Assembly (NCBI GenBank): GCA_016713905.1
Contig: JADJOE010000001.1
Coordinates: forward strand, 62,001-126,000
Direction of reading: 5' to 3'
Source: Candidatus Vicinibacter proximus
GTDB lineage: Bacteria > Bacteroidota > Bacteroidia > Chitinophagales > Saprospiraceae
DNA: 64,000 bases
Shown here: positions 1-9,893 of the stretch, one piece after another
How positions within the stretch are numbered: the first letter of the stretch is position 1
How the letters are laid out: every line of letters starts with the position of its first letter
Translations under genes and position numbers: made by a program
Notes under the pieces: generated by a model
The model's database searches: none
What the model was told of the DNA's origin: nothing
What the model saw: only the letters and a program-made list of their open reading frames with translations

Positions 1-1482
1 TAAATGTTGAACGGCCTTACCAATAATTTTTTGATTTAAAGAATCCAATTCCTTCATTAGTGGCTCACACTTTTTGTAATCCTCCATTTCCATATATAAA
101 CATGCCAAATTGCTTAGACATAGGGTATATTCAGCGGTCTGGTTTCCCATACTTTTCCCAATTATTGCTTTCGCTTCATTTTGCAAAAATTCAGCCTGAT
201 CATACTTTTTTTGAATTTGATACAATCTTCCAAGATTGGTTAACAATATAGCAAAATCAGGGTGCTCATTCCTGGATAATTTCTTTTGAATCTCCATAGC
301 TATAAGATAATTCGTTTCTGCCTTCTCATACTGATGCATACTCAAATAGGTATTAGCTAAATTAGCTAATGCTTCTGCAAAGTCTGGATGATCCTTCCCT
401 GAGATTTCTGCCATTATTTCTATAGCCTCCAGAAAATAGTTTTCAGCCTTTATATAATTATTCATTTGACCATAAAGAATACCAAGATTTTGCAAACTGG
501 AAGTATAAAACTGGTTCTTCCGACCTGATACTTTTTTCTTTATCTCTAAAGCCTCTAAAAATATTGCTTCAGCTTTTTCAAAATTTCCTAGGCTCATATA
601 TAAATTTGCAAGATTGTTTAAGTTGCCGGCATATTGTTCAGTTTCCTTACCGGTATTTTTTTCTAACCTTTCCAAATTATCCAAAAATATATTTTCTGCT
701 TTACCATATTCGCCGGTTTTATCATATAAAAGTGAAAGCATACTTAAAACATTGACATAAAAAGGGTGTCCCTGATCATGCAGCTGATTTGTAAAAATAT
801 CTATTGCTTCCAAAAAAACTATCTCGGCCTTTTCATAATAGGCCATATTGTAATATATTTTTCCTAACAGGAATAGATTGCCACAGTATTCTGGTGTATT
901 CTTTCCAATTGTCTTCAATCTAATATCCTTGGCTTCAAGAGCATATTCTACTGCCTTTTCATAATTTCTGGTTTCCATTTTTATAATTCCCAGATTATTT
1001 AAGCATTTGGCATAAACTGGATTTTCATTACCAACTTTTCGCTTAAATACCTCTTTTGCTTCTAAAATAAATGGTTCTGCTTTTTGGAAATTTCCCATTT
1101 GACCATACAATGATCCTAAATTGAGTAAAGTTGATGCATAATCAAAATGATCTGAACCTAATACTCTTTTCCTAACATCTAAAGCCTCCAGGTACCATTT
1201 TTCTGCCTCACTTTTGTCCCTAACAGACATTTCAAGGATTTTTCCATAGTTATGGCAATATTTTCCATATGATGCTGATTCTTTGCCAAGATTTTCAAGA
1301 ATGATTTTTTCAACCTTTGTATTAAACTCCAAGGCGGCTACGTAATTTCTTTTAGCCGTTAACTCCTGACTGATTTTCACCAAACTGTCCACTTGATGAA
1401 TGAAAGTTGTGTCAGTGATTTGAGAAAATAAATCACACTTCTGAATAGAAATAATGATCAATAAAATAGTAATTTTTTTCAT
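1..1482 (-). CDS. TPR-repeat secreted protein, 3' end outside window
   Basis: The frame is open from an ATG at 1482 down to base 1, giving 494 codons with no stop, so the gene continues beyond the left edge. The N-terminus (MKKITILLIIISIQKC, then DLFSQ) looks like a Sec signal peptide. After it come about ten tetratricopeptide repeats of roughly 42 residues in the kinesin-light-chain style, with recurring NLG.LY..M..Y.KAE...LEA patterns. TPR arrays of this kind in Bacteroidota often precede a CHAT caspase-like domain, as in the protein at 47989-50928, but the C-terminal part is not visible, so a protease domain here is only a guess. No partner gene can be assigned. Confidence 0.85.
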   Translation of the reverse strand, partial: MKKITILLIIISIQKCDLFSQITDTTFIHQVDSLVKISQELTAKRNYVAALEFNTKVEKIILENLGKESASYGKYCHNYGKILEMSVRDKSEAEKWYLEALDVRKRVLGSDHFDYASTLLNLGSLYGQMGNFQKAEPFILEAKEVFKRKVGNENPVYAKCLNNLGIIKMETRNYEKAVEYALEAKDIRLKTIGKNTPEYCGNLFLLGKIYYNMAYYEKAEIVFLEAIDIFTNQLHDQGHPFYVNVLSMLSLLYDKTGEYGKAENIFLDNLERLEKNTGKETEQYAGNLNNLANLYMSLGNFEKAEAIFLEALEIKKKVSGRKNQFYTSSLQNLGILYGQMNNYIKAENYFLEAIEIMAEISGKDHPDFAEALANLANTYLSMHQYEKAETNYLIAMEIQKKLSRNEHPDFAILLTNLGRLYQIQKKYDQAEFLQNEAKAIIGKSMGNQTAEYTLCLSNLACLYMEMEDYKKCEPLMKELDSLNQKIIGKAVQHL

Positions 1483-1710
1483 AAATCGGTTTAGCATAAA
1501 CATATTTGAAATTCAGATACTTTCTGCGACAAAATACGGAATGTTAACCGATAACAATGATGAAAGTTAATTCTGATTCTTATGAACCCATGAATTTCTT
1601 AATAATTATATTTATTAGGATGAATATTAGACTACTGTATTGTATTTAAAAAATTGAAATGCAATAATTGCCTTGTATAAAAGCCAAGATTAATCATCAA
1701 ATACAAGAAA

Positions 1711-3126
1711 CTAAATTTTAATTTCCTTCCAGGATCCTCTTTTAAAAAAATACCAGGCAGCAAGCGCGACAAATGTTTCAGCAAGTGGTATTGCAATAAA
1801 TGCTCCCGTTGGTCCCCAACCAAAATAACGGGCCATTAGTATTGCTACTGGAATTTGAAACAACCAAAATCCAACAAAATTTATCCATGTTGGGGTTTTT
1901 GTATCCCCTGCTCCATTTAAAGCTTGCATCATCACCATACCAATTCCATAAAAAATATATCCAGCACCCATAATTTGTAATGCCAGGACACCATACCTGT
2001 GCACCTCTTCTTGCGATGTAAAAATTGAAATGATCGGCGATGAAAAAAATACAAACAAAAACATTACTACAGCCATAAAATAAATGTTGTATCTGGTGGT
2101 AAGTAAAACACTTTTTTGTGCACGGTCTGGATTTCCGGCCCCAAGATTTTGTCCGACCAAAGTGGCTGCAGCATTGGATAATCCCCAAGCCGGTAAGATA
2201 AAAAATACAACATTCCTGATGGCAATCTGATATCCTGCACTGGCATCTGTACTTCCTGTAGTAGAAACAAGATATGCTAAAAATATCCAGCTACCGCTTT
2301 GTATAAAAAATTGCAAGGTTGCCGGCCAGGCGAGTGTGAGAATTGATTTCTGAATCGCCCAGTCAATCTTGAAATGTTCTCTTTTAATTTTCAGCATACC
2401 GGAACCTTTGAAGAGATGATAAGTCTGATAAACCACTCCTGCTGTTCTTCCTATGGTTGTTGCTACTGCCGCTCCGGTTAGTCCCAGTTCCGGAAAAATT
2501 CCATACCCAAAAATTAATAATGGACAGAGTATAATATTGATCAAACTTGCAAGCCATAAACTTTTCATGGCAATCATTGGATCTCCGGCACCCCGAAAAA
2601 TTCCGTTAATCAAAAACAATAAGATAATTGCAGTAGTCCCGCCAAGCATAATTCTGCTGAATTCAGTTCCTGCGAGAATTACCTCCTGTTGCGCACCCAT
2701 AATTTCCAGCAAATCCGGCGCATAACAATAACCCAGCGTTGCCATCAGAAAAGAAACTAAAATCGCTAGAAGTATAGATTGTGCTCCGGCATGTGAGGCT
2801 TTTGCAATATCTTTTTCTCCAATCCTCCTTGCAACCAAAGCAGTTGCAGCAGTACTTAAACCAATCCCAACTGTATAGATCAACGTGACCATGGATTCCG
2901 TAAGTCCTACCGTTGCAACCGCTGCGCGACTGTCTGGTAATTTACTTACAAAGTACATATCTACCACTGCAAATACAGATTCCAGACTTAATTCCAGTAT
3001 CATGGGAATCGCCAGAAGTACAATAGATGACTGAATACTTCCTTTTGTATAGTCATGCTCTTCGCCTCTCAAGGATTGACGAATCAGATTAAATAATTTT
3101 GAGAATTTTTGACGGTGTTGTCCCAT
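1711..3126 (-). CDS. MATE family efflux transporter
   Basis: A 471-residue polytopic membrane protein of the MATE (NorM/DinF) family, which exports cationic drugs and metabolites in exchange for Na+ or H+. The length is normal for the family and about twelve hydrophobic segments can be seen. The first repeat begins with IPMILELSLESVFAVVDMYF, the typical MATE helix 1 with the conserved V-D-x-Y/F segment, and the second half repeats the pattern (LAWPATLQFFIQSGSWIF). The first 40 residues are a cytoplasmic polar leader. It stands alone: the upstream gap to the coiled-coil gene is about 190 bases. The substrate cannot be inferred from sequence. Confidence 0.93.
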   Translation of the reverse strand: MGQHRQKFSKLFNLIRQSLRGEEHDYTKGSIQSSIVLLAIPMILELSLESVFAVVDMYFVSKLPDSRAAVATVGLTESMVTLIYTVGIGLSTAATALVARRIGEKDIAKASHAGAQSILLAILVSFLMATLGYCYAPDLLEIMGAQQEVILAGTEFSRIMLGGTTAIILLFLINGIFRGAGDPMIAMKSLWLASLINIILCPLLIFGYGIFPELGLTGAAVATTIGRTAGVVYQTYHLFKGSGMLKIKREHFKIDWAIQKSILTLAWPATLQFFIQSGSWIFLAYLVSTTGSTDASAGYQIAIRNVVFFILPAWGLSNAAATLVGQNLGAGNPDRAQKSVLLTTRYNIYFMAVVMFLFVFFSSPIISIFTSQEEVHRYGVLALQIMGAGYIFYGIGMVMMQALNGAGDTKTPTWINFVGFWLFQIPVAILMARYFGWGPTGAFIAIPLAETFVALAAWYFFKRGSWKEIKI

Positions 3127-3320
3127 CCTATAATTTATCTAACTTACAAAACTAAACATTTAATGTTTCATTTTGTGATGGCGCTTAATAAGATGCTGCA
3201 ATTCATAATGATAAATCATTTACTACAACAGCATTGAAAAATTCAAACCTATCTGCAGATCTCCCAGTTAATTTAAAAATCAGGAAAATCTACTGAAAAA
3301 TATTTTCAAATTGATATTTC

Positions 3321-4685
3321 CTATTCCTCTTCAGTGGAAGTTGGTTGATCTGCTTCGCTTGTGGAATTTTCCTCAGAAATTTTTTGGGATGGAGTTTGCT
3401 CTACCGAAAGAGATGGGATGGAGTCTGATGGATCAGGTGCAGCTTGTCCGGTCTTGGTTTTAGACCTGGCTTTACTTGTTTTTATTTCTTCAGCAGCCTT
3501 GATTAACTTTTCTTCTTCCGTAGAAAGCACTTCATGTTGTTGTTGAATATTTTCCTGAATTTTAGCTTTGATCTTCTCTTCCTCTTCCTTTACCTTTTGT
3601 CTTTGCTCATTTCTTCGGGCATCTTTTTCTTCCCTCTTTTTAGCATTGACATTCGCTTTTTCCAACGAAGCTTTTACCTTAAGCAACTCATCCAGTTTTT
3701 CTTGTTTGAACTTGATCCGCTCTTCTATCATTTTAATTTTTGCCACGCGAATTTGTGCTTCAAGCTGGCCTGTAGAGGATTCAATCCTTCTGTTCTCGAA
3801 AGAGATATCCGTATGGTCTCGCGCTATTGCTTGCTCAATTTTAGTGATCGCCTGAATCAAGCCATCATATCGACTTTGGTTTCTGTTAGCCGGATTTGCG
3901 TCACCCCGTTGACCACCTGGTTTTCCGGATTCTCTTTTCGCTCTGATGCTTTTAAAGACTTCATCAATTTTAGACATCAGGGAAGAACGATCATCCCGGT
4001 TCAAAGCCATGGTTTTAAACTCTGTCTGAATTTTTATCATGTCATCAAACAAGGGCTTTAACGCAGCACCCTCAGTTATTTTATTTTCTATTTCAGCTAT
4101 CTTGGATCTTAATCCATCTACAAGAGCTTTTGATTTTTGATTTAATTCTGATTTAAAGGCTGACCGAAGTTTTTTGAGTTCTTCAAACATCGCATCAGAC
4201 TTTTGTCTGAGAGAATCAGAGTGGTCTCTGAACAGGTTACGGTCCATAATGTGTTTTTGCACATTTGACCACAGTTCTTTAAGATCATCCCAAAGATTCT
4301 GATCATAAACTTCAAGCCTTTTAATCTTATCAGAAAGTTCTTCAAGGTCATTTTTAAAATTGCGGTACAACTTGGAGGATAAAACTACAAAATGCCATTC
4401 CATTTGAGCGCGTTGGATCATATCTCCTCGCTCCACTTTGAGATCTTCCGGTAATATACTGTCAGACATGGTTAACTCAGTGGTACGGTGTACGGTACCT
4501 TCAGGAAAATTCAGATCCTTGCCTTCCCGCCATTGAGTCATTACAAGGTTATAATAATCTTCGCTGCATGATTTTTCGGGGATCGCCCAAATGTCAATTT
4601 TGTTTTCTTCTGCCTGAAGGGCTACTGCCAAAAGAACCTTCTGATCTTCGGCATTCGTTCCCCATACTACCAATCTTGTCCGCAT
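3321..4685 (-). CDS. Coiled-coil protein of unknown function
   Basis: 454 residues that I do not recognise as a named family. The first 60 or so residues look like a small alpha/beta segment (MRTRLVVWGTNAEDQKVLLA). Residues about 100-410 are almost entirely charged helix with heptad-like Leu/Ile spacing, interrupted near residue 260 by a Gly/Asn-rich linker. The C-terminal 50 residues are acidic and Ser/Thr/Glu-rich, likely disordered. No signal peptide or membrane span is seen, so it is probably cytoplasmic. A structural or nucleoid-associated role is possible, but nothing in the sequence proves it. The long antisense open frames across it are by-products of its Glu/Lys-rich codons. Confidence 0.85.
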   Translation of the reverse strand: MRTRLVVWGTNAEDQKVLLAVALQAEENKIDIWAIPEKSCSEDYYNLVMTQWREGKDLNFPEGTVHRTTELTMSDSILPEDLKVERGDMIQRAQMEWHFVVLSSKLYRNFKNDLEELSDKIKRLEVYDQNLWDDLKELWSNVQKHIMDRNLFRDHSDSLRQKSDAMFEELKKLRSAFKSELNQKSKALVDGLRSKIAEIENKITEGAALKPLFDDMIKIQTEFKTMALNRDDRSSLMSKIDEVFKSIRAKRESGKPGGQRGDANPANRNQSRYDGLIQAITKIEQAIARDHTDISFENRRIESSTGQLEAQIRVAKIKMIEERIKFKQEKLDELLKVKASLEKANVNAKKREEKDARRNEQRQKVKEEEEKIKAKIQENIQQQHEVLSTEEEKLIKAAEEIKTSKARSKTKTGQAAPDPSDSIPSLSVEQTPSQKISEENSTSEADQPTSTEEE

Positions 4686-4876
4686 GTCTGCTGTTTTTCC
4701 CGGTTAATTCAAACTATTTTCTGACACCATTTATTGGGTCAAGCTGTACTCTAAAATGACCACTGTGGTCCTTAAAAATGGGTGCAAAAATCAAACCAAA
4801 ACTTCATAAAAAGAAAAAAGCCATGGTGTTTTTACTATTTAAATTTATAATATACTGAATATCAGTTTGTTATGTC

Positions 4877-5872
4877 TTAACAAAAACCCTGCTCAATCAG
4901 ATATTTTGCGATTTGAACGGCATTTGTTGCAGCTCCTTTTCGTAAATTGTCAGCTGTAATCCAAAGATTTATCGTTTTTGGCTGAGACTCATCCAGCCTT
5001 ACCCTTCCTACAAAAACTTCATTTCGGTTCTTTGCCTGAAGTGGGGTTGGATATTCGAATTTTTCAGGATTGTCTAACAACACCAGTCCCGAAGTTTCGC
5101 TGATCAAACTCCTGATTTCGGAAATTTGAATATCCTTTTTAAAAGCTACATTCACGGACTCAGAATGTCCTCCATGAACTGGCACCCGAACTGCAGTAGC
5201 CGTAATTCTTAGCGATGGATCCCCAAGAATTTTTCTGGTCTCATGGACCAATTTCATTTCCTCCTTGGTATAATCATTTTCCAGAAAAACATCACATTGT
5301 GGAATGCAATTTTCAAAAATTGGATGATGATAAGCCCTAGGTTCAGGTACTGGAACCCCATTACGCTCAGCTTCATATTGTCTGACAGCCTTCATTCCAG
5401 TACCAGTAAAAGACTGATAAGTAGATACTACAATCCGGTCAATTGAGTATTTTCGATGGAGTGGCGCCAGGGTCAAAACCATCTGTATAGTAGAACAATT
5501 AGGATTAGCAATAATCTTGGTATGTCTTTGGATGCTTCGACCGTTAATCTCCGGAACCACAAGTGGGCATTCCGGATCCATTCGCCAAGCTGAAGAGTTG
5601 TCTATCACAAAACTCCCTGCAGATGCAAACTTTGGTGCAAATTCTGTGGAAGTTGTTCCTCCAGCAGAAAAAATTGCTATCGCCGGTTTAAGTGCAATTG
5701 CATCTTCCATGCTAACTATGGCAACCTTCTTCCCATTCCACAAAATTTCTTTACCTACAGATTGCGCAGAAGCTACTGGAACCAATTCTGCTCCAGAAAA
5801 GCCCATTTCTTTAAGAACTTGTAACATGACCTGTCCCACCATACCGGTTACTCCTACGACAGCTATTTTCAT
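4877..5872 (-). CDS. asd: Aspartate-semialdehyde dehydrogenase
   Basis: 331 residues. It catalyses the NADPH-dependent reduction of aspartyl phosphate to aspartate semialdehyde, the branch point for lysine/diaminopimelate, threonine and methionine synthesis. The Rossmann motif VGVTGMVGQ is at the N-terminus, the active-site cysteine lies in NPNCSTIQM near residue 127, and VPVHGGHSESV is the substrate-binding His/Arg region. I start at the ATG at 5872 rather than at 5935: the longer form only adds 21 residues unlike the family, and a TACCTTTG promoter box lies within that extension at 5890-5897. The gene appears to be transcribed alone, back to back with the gene at 6033. Confidence 0.95.
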   Translation of the reverse strand: MKIAVVGVTGMVGQVMLQVLKEMGFSGAELVPVASAQSVGKEILWNGKKVAIVSMEDAIALKPAIAIFSAGGTTSTEFAPKFASAGSFVIDNSSAWRMDPECPLVVPEINGRSIQRHTKIIANPNCSTIQMVLTLAPLHRKYSIDRIVVSTYQSFTGTGMKAVRQYEAERNGVPVPEPRAYHHPIFENCIPQCDVFLENDYTKEEMKLVHETRKILGDPSLRITATAVRVPVHGGHSESVNVAFKKDIQISEIRSLISETSGLVLLDNPEKFEYPTPLQAKNRNEVFVGRVRLDESQPKTINLWITADNLRKGAATNAVQIAKYLIEQGFC

Positions 5873-5889
5873 ACTTATAATTAATGCCG

Positions 5890-5897
5890 CAAAGGTA
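5890..5897 (-). promoter_or_regulatory. Bacteroidota -7 box for asd
   Basis: On the minus strand the sequence reads TACCTTTG, an exact match to the Bacteroidota housekeeping -7 consensus TAnnTTTG, 17 bases before the asd ATG at 5872. I do not see a good -33 TTTG element at the expected distance. Confidence 0.55.
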
Positions 5898-5948
5898 CGC
5901 CCGATTTGGAGATAATTAAAAAATATGCCCGCCAATCAAAAATTTTAA

Positions 5949-5956
5949 TATTTTTG
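5949..5956 (+). promoter_or_regulatory. Bacteroidota -7 box for the gene at 6033
   Basis: TATTTTTG matches TAnnTTTG, 76 bases ahead of the ATG at 6033. It sits about 50 bases from the oppositely oriented asd box, so the two make a compact divergent promoter region. No clear -33 element. Confidence 0.45.
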
Positions 5957-6032
5957 TAGGGAGACACAAATTATCTTTTATTCAATACTGGATTGAAGGT
6001 AAACACACTATAAAACACCTAATTTATTCATT

Positions 6033-8627
6033 ATGAAAACCAGATTTTCTGTAATCTTTTATGTACTATTTCCTTTTTTTGTTTCTGCACAATGGCTTGA
6101 AACTTTTAATGTAAATCATTTAAATTTATGGGTGGGTGACATTTCTGATTTTAATGTAAATCAAAGTAGTCAACTTCAGCTATCTGCTAATTCCGCCGGA
6201 GAAAGCTTTATTTTCAGACCGTACAAATACAGCTCTGACAGCATGGCATGGACCATCTATTGCAAGTTGTTATTTAGTCCGTCGACTTCTAATAAACTTA
6301 GAATCTATTTGGCAGCGGACATCCCTGATCCTTTTACCTCGGACGGATATTTTCTGGAAATTGGTGAAAATGGAAATGAGGATCGGTGGCATTTAATTGC
6401 CAGACAAAACAACAGTACCACCTTACTGGGCTCAGGAATGGTTGCGAAATTTTCATCGGATCCGTCGGAATGCCGATTTTCCATAAAACGCATGGGAGAT
6501 ACTTTATGGCAAGTTTCCACTGACTATTCAGAAACAAATAATTTAATCATAGAAAGAGAATTTTTTGATCCAGTTCAATTGCCACTTAAGGATTCCTATT
6601 TTGGTTTATATTGTCAATATACAGACACAAGAAAAGACAAATTTATTTTTGATGACATTGGGATTAGGATTCAAGAATCAGATACCATTAAACCTTTTAT
6701 CATAAAGGCAGAAATAGAGGATGATTTACATTTGAAAATTGAATTCAACGAAACAACAAATGAAATGCAATCATTGGATATTTCAAATTATACAATTGAT
6801 CTAACTCGTCATCCAATGCAGATAAATAAATCTACAACCGACGAAAAAATATACATTTTAACCTTTGAAAAAGCTTTTGAACCGGAAAAAATATACCGCC
6901 TCTATTATAAAGATATCAAAGATATTTCAGGCAATAGTGTATCTGAAAATCAATCCATCGAGTTCAAATCCCAGCAATATCATTCCGCAAAAAACGGTGA
7001 TCTGCTGATCAATGAATTTATGGCAGATCCAAGTCCCTCTGCAGGACTTCCGGAAACAGAATTCATAGAACTTCTAAACATTTCCGGAAAAATTCTCCAA
7101 CTTAAAAACTTGAGTATTGCAGATGGATCAAGCATTTCGGAAAATTTCCCTGATTTCATTTTAGAGCCCGATTCCATGATAATTCTTTACCACAAATCAG
7201 ATTCTTCTCTATTTAAAGATTTTGGAAAAGCAATTGGACTTTCTAAATTTCCAACCATTAACAATTCGGACGAAATTCTTCGGTTGTTTGATTCTCAAAA
7301 TGAACTGATGCATCAGGTAAATTTTTCCGATACATGGTATCAAAACAGTTTTAAGAAAAATGGTGGTTATAGTCTGGAATTAAAGAAACCCAGGCAATCT
7401 TGTAAAGGGGCAGAAGTCTGGGGTCCTTCTGACCATATTTTAGGTGGAACACCCGGCAAAATAAATACTGGATATAATTTAGAATCTGATCAAATCGCAC
7501 CAATATTACTCACTTACCATGTACCTAATGAATATGAAATCGAACTGATTTTTAATGAATCCTTGGATGCTACTTCTGTACAACAAACCATTAACTACAC
7601 TCTGAATAATTTAAATCCTGCAAGTGCAGATATTCACTCAACGGAAAATAATAAGGTAATCCTCTTTTTTGAAAAATCTTTTCAGGGTGGTAGTATTTAT
7701 ATGCTCAACATTAAAAACATAAGAGACTGTTCAAAAAATTATATTTCAGAAACCAGTATTGAAATTTCCATTCCAGCAGAACCCCAACCCGGAGATCTGG
7801 CTTGGAATGAAATACTTTTTAATCCTGAAACTGGTGGGGAAGATTTTGTTGAAATTTATAATAAAAGCAATAAAGCTATTTCTATAAGAGACATTTACTT
7901 GTCCAACCCATTGTCTGAACCCAGATTTATAAAATTAAAATCTGATCATATTGTTTTACCACAATCCTATTTTGCACTTACTTCTGATAAGAAAAGCCTA
8001 ATGCTTAAATATCCAAATTCTGAGGAACAGCATATTATTGAAACAGAAATTCCCTCCCTTGATGATACCAAAGGCATTCTTTTACTGGCCATTCAAAAAA
8101 ATAATAGTCTGATGGTAATCGATTCCTTACAATATATGGAGGATTGGCATAATCCTTTGCTCGTCGATAAGGAGGGAGTTTCGCTTGAAAAAATAAACCC
8201 TATCCTCTTATCGGCAAATAAAAATCATTGGCAATCCTCTAGCGCAAGCGCAAATTATGCTACCCCGGGAACAAAAAACAGTCAATACCTGGAGGAAATA
8301 CGTAACAAAGATCACCAATATTATATACCCTCCCATGTGATCAGTCCCAACCAGGATGGCTACAGGGACTTTCTTGGTATTGAATTTAATTTGGATTTAA
8401 GCGGGTACAAAATCAGAGCGGAAATTTATGACCTTTCCGGTCAGCTGATCTATGTTATCAGCCAACAGATCATTGGCCCTCAGGAAGTTTTGAAGTGGAA
8501 TGCAGTTGACTTAAAAGGACAAAAGGTTCCTTCAGGAAATTATATATTAATTATGCAACTTGTTCATCCTGAAGGATCAAAACTTTCGTACAAAGAGTTG
8601 ATAGTCGTGGATAATGGTAAGAAGTAG
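6033..8627 (+). CDS. Secreted lamin-tail-like protein with T9SS-type C-terminus
   Basis: 864 residues with a signal peptide (FYVLFPFFVSAQ, cut after SAQ). The body is a string of beta-rich segments: an N-terminal jelly-roll-like domain, Ig-like segments introduced by FNETTNEM and FNESLDAT, and two lamin-tail-like segments (GDLLINEFMADPSPSAG near residue 325 and GDLAWNEILFNPETGGEDF near 588). In Bacteroidota this modular pattern is common in large exported surface proteins. The last 85 residues (ISPNQDGYRDFLGI onward, with YDLSGQLIYV and PSGNYILIM) resemble the gliding-motility-associated, T9SS-linked C-terminal domain. The function is unknown; a cell-surface structural or adhesive role is inferred. 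The domain names come from motif recognition only. Confidence 0.85.
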   Translation: MKTRFSVIFYVLFPFFVSAQWLETFNVNHLNLWVGDISDFNVNQSSQLQLSANSAGESFIFRPYKYSSDSMAWTIYCKLLFSPSTSNKLRIYLAADIPDPFTSDGYFLEIGENGNEDRWHLIARQNNSTTLLGSGMVAKFSSDPSECRFSIKRMGDTLWQVSTDYSETNNLIIEREFFDPVQLPLKDSYFGLYCQYTDTRKDKFIFDDIGIRIQESDTIKPFIIKAEIEDDLHLKIEFNETTNEMQSLDISNYTIDLTRHPMQINKSTTDEKIYILTFEKAFEPEKIYRLYYKDIKDISGNSVSENQSIEFKSQQYHSAKNGDLLINEFMADPSPSAGLPETEFIELLNISGKILQLKNLSIADGSSISENFPDFILEPDSMIILYHKSDSSLFKDFGKAIGLSKFPTINNSDEILRLFDSQNELMHQVNFSDTWYQNSFKKNGGYSLELKKPRQSCKGAEVWGPSDHILGGTPGKINTGYNLESDQIAPILLTYHVPNEYEIELIFNESLDATSVQQTINYTLNNLNPASADIHSTENNKVILFFEKSFQGGSIYMLNIKNIRDCSKNYISETSIEISIPAEPQPGDLAWNEILFNPETGGEDFVEIYNKSNKAISIRDIYLSNPLSEPRFIKLKSDHIVLPQSYFALTSDKKSLMLKYPNSEEQHIIETEIPSLDDTKGILLLAIQKNNSLMVIDSLQYMEDWHNPLLVDKEGVSLEKINPILLSANKNHWQSSSASANYATPGTKNSQYLEEIRNKDHQYYIPSHVISPNQDGYRDFLGIEFNLDLSGYKIRAEIYDLSGQLIYVISQQIIGPQEVLKWNAVDLKGQKVPSGNYILIMQLVHPEGSKLSYKELIVVDNGKK

Positions 8628-8638
8628 CTAATTAAAGT

Positions 8639-8646
8639 TACTTTTG
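8639..8646 (+). promoter_or_regulatory. Bacteroidota -7 box for the gene at 8666
   Basis: TACTTTTG matches TAnnTTTG and lies 20 bases before the proposed TTG start at 8666. That short distance fits the usual promoter-to-start spacing here and supports the TTG start, although it lies only 12 bases past the stop of the preceding gene. Confidence 0.5.
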
Positions 8647-8665
8647 TAGCCAAATCGAATCTTAC

Positions 8666-9646
8666 TTGAATTCTAAGGAATCACATTGGTTTAATAACAG
8701 AATATTTCAATGGTCAGTGGTTATTGGAATCCTTGGAATCAGTACTCTGTTTTTGTTTCCACCGGAATATCTATTCGTAAAGCAGATTGCAAAATATGCG
8801 ACATATTGGATGTTTGGCTGTTTGGTTATCGGAATTATCTTTATGTTCCTGGACATCAATTGGATATTATACATTGCCTTTGGCTGTGCTGGCTTTCTGG
8901 CCTTGTTTTTGCATTTATCCTTCAATACCTCCATAAAATTTGCGTCTGAAAATACAGATATATCCATTTCCGTATTATTTGCCAATCCTTCACTAAGCAC
9001 AGATGACAGAAACAATACCTTTAGAATTTTAGACAGCATCCAGGCTGATTTGGTTATTTTCGAGGAACTGACTCCTGAATGGCGGGACTTGATGGATTTT
9101 TTCGTCAAAAACTATCCATCAAACATTATGATTGTACGTATTGACCCTTTAGGGAAAGGAATTTTTAGTAAAAAACAAATTCTGAAATCAGATACCATAT
9201 CAATCTTGAACAATCCTGTGGTACTGGCACACTTAAAAAATTCTGAAAATCAGGATTTCATCGTTGGAATTTGTAACAGTACGCCTCCTTTTACCCTTCA
9301 TGATTACAATAAACTAAATTCCTTTTTGGATACACTTTCCCGTGCACTAAATCAATCTCCTTTACCTAAAATTCTTGCGACTAATTTAAATATTGAGCCT
9401 TGGTCCAGAGAATTAAGAGAATTCAGAAATGAAACTAACCTAACATCTAGCCGGAGACAGAATAACGAAGGATTAAACAACAAAACCCTATTAAGTGTCT
9501 TTAATGCACCAAACGGTGAAATCATTTTCAGTAAGGACTTTGAATGTTCCTACTTTAATGTAATTACAGATTCAAACGCTAATCCTATTGGTATACTTGG
9601 AAAATATCAATTTATTAAAGAAACAACTACTCCTCAAAAATATTAA
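8666..9646 (+). CDS. Membrane EEP-fold protein, catalytic residues lost
   Basis: 326 residues from a TTG start. Three hydrophobic helices fill residues about 14-90, followed by a domain that resembles the endonuclease/exonuclease/phosphatase (EEP) fold of YafD-type membrane proteins. The first metal-ligand region is recognisable (VLFANPS, then VIFEELTPEW). The GDFN catalytic segment is replaced by ATNLNIEPW, with Asn for Asp. The terminal S-D-H-x-P motif reads SNANP, with Asn for Asp and Ala for His. It is therefore probably not an active hydrolase. No ATG is available before residue 50, and the promoter box at 8639 supports the TTG start. The role is unknown; binding or sensing at the membrane is one possibility. 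Confidence 0.75.
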   Translation: MNSKESHWFNNRIFQWSVVIGILGISTLFLFPPEYLFVKQIAKYATYWMFGCLVIGIIFMFLDINWILYIAFGCAGFLALFLHLSFNTSIKFASENTDISISVLFANPSLSTDDRNNTFRILDSIQADLVIFEELTPEWRDLMDFFVKNYPSNIMIVRIDPLGKGIFSKKQILKSDTISILNNPVVLAHLKNSENQDFIVGICNSTPPFTLHDYNKLNSFLDTLSRALNQSPLPKILATNLNIEPWSRELREFRNETNLTSSRRQNNEGLNNKTLLSVFNAPNGEIIFSKDFECSYFNVITDSNANPIGILGKYQFIKETTTPQKY

Positions 9647-9893
9647 CTATTCAATCCATAAACTGTAGAAATGTTTTGTACTGCCTTTTTACTTAGTATT
9701 TCATTCAGAATTATTTTAAATTTAATATTTTACATGAATGAATATTTAATTCATTACTTCAATAGGATGCATGTTCCTGGTACATATTCAAAAGGATTTT
9801 ATAATGAAATTTCATATTGAACTTTATTCAGGATGATATTGGCTAAAGTTTCGTAAAATTTCTTTTTTAATATTCTGCAATTTTTTTTACTAA

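Noticed and set aside
1..1482. Regularly spaced similar segments that could suggest a repeat array or CRISPR
   Set aside because: The period is about 126 bases, matching 42-residue TPR units in an open reading frame. The units are diverged, and there are no identical short repeats.
3361..4061. Long plus-strand open frames opposite the coiled-coil gene
   Set aside because: They mirror Glu/Lys-rich codons of the minus-strand gene, giving Ser/Phe/Leu-rich translations with no protein pattern.
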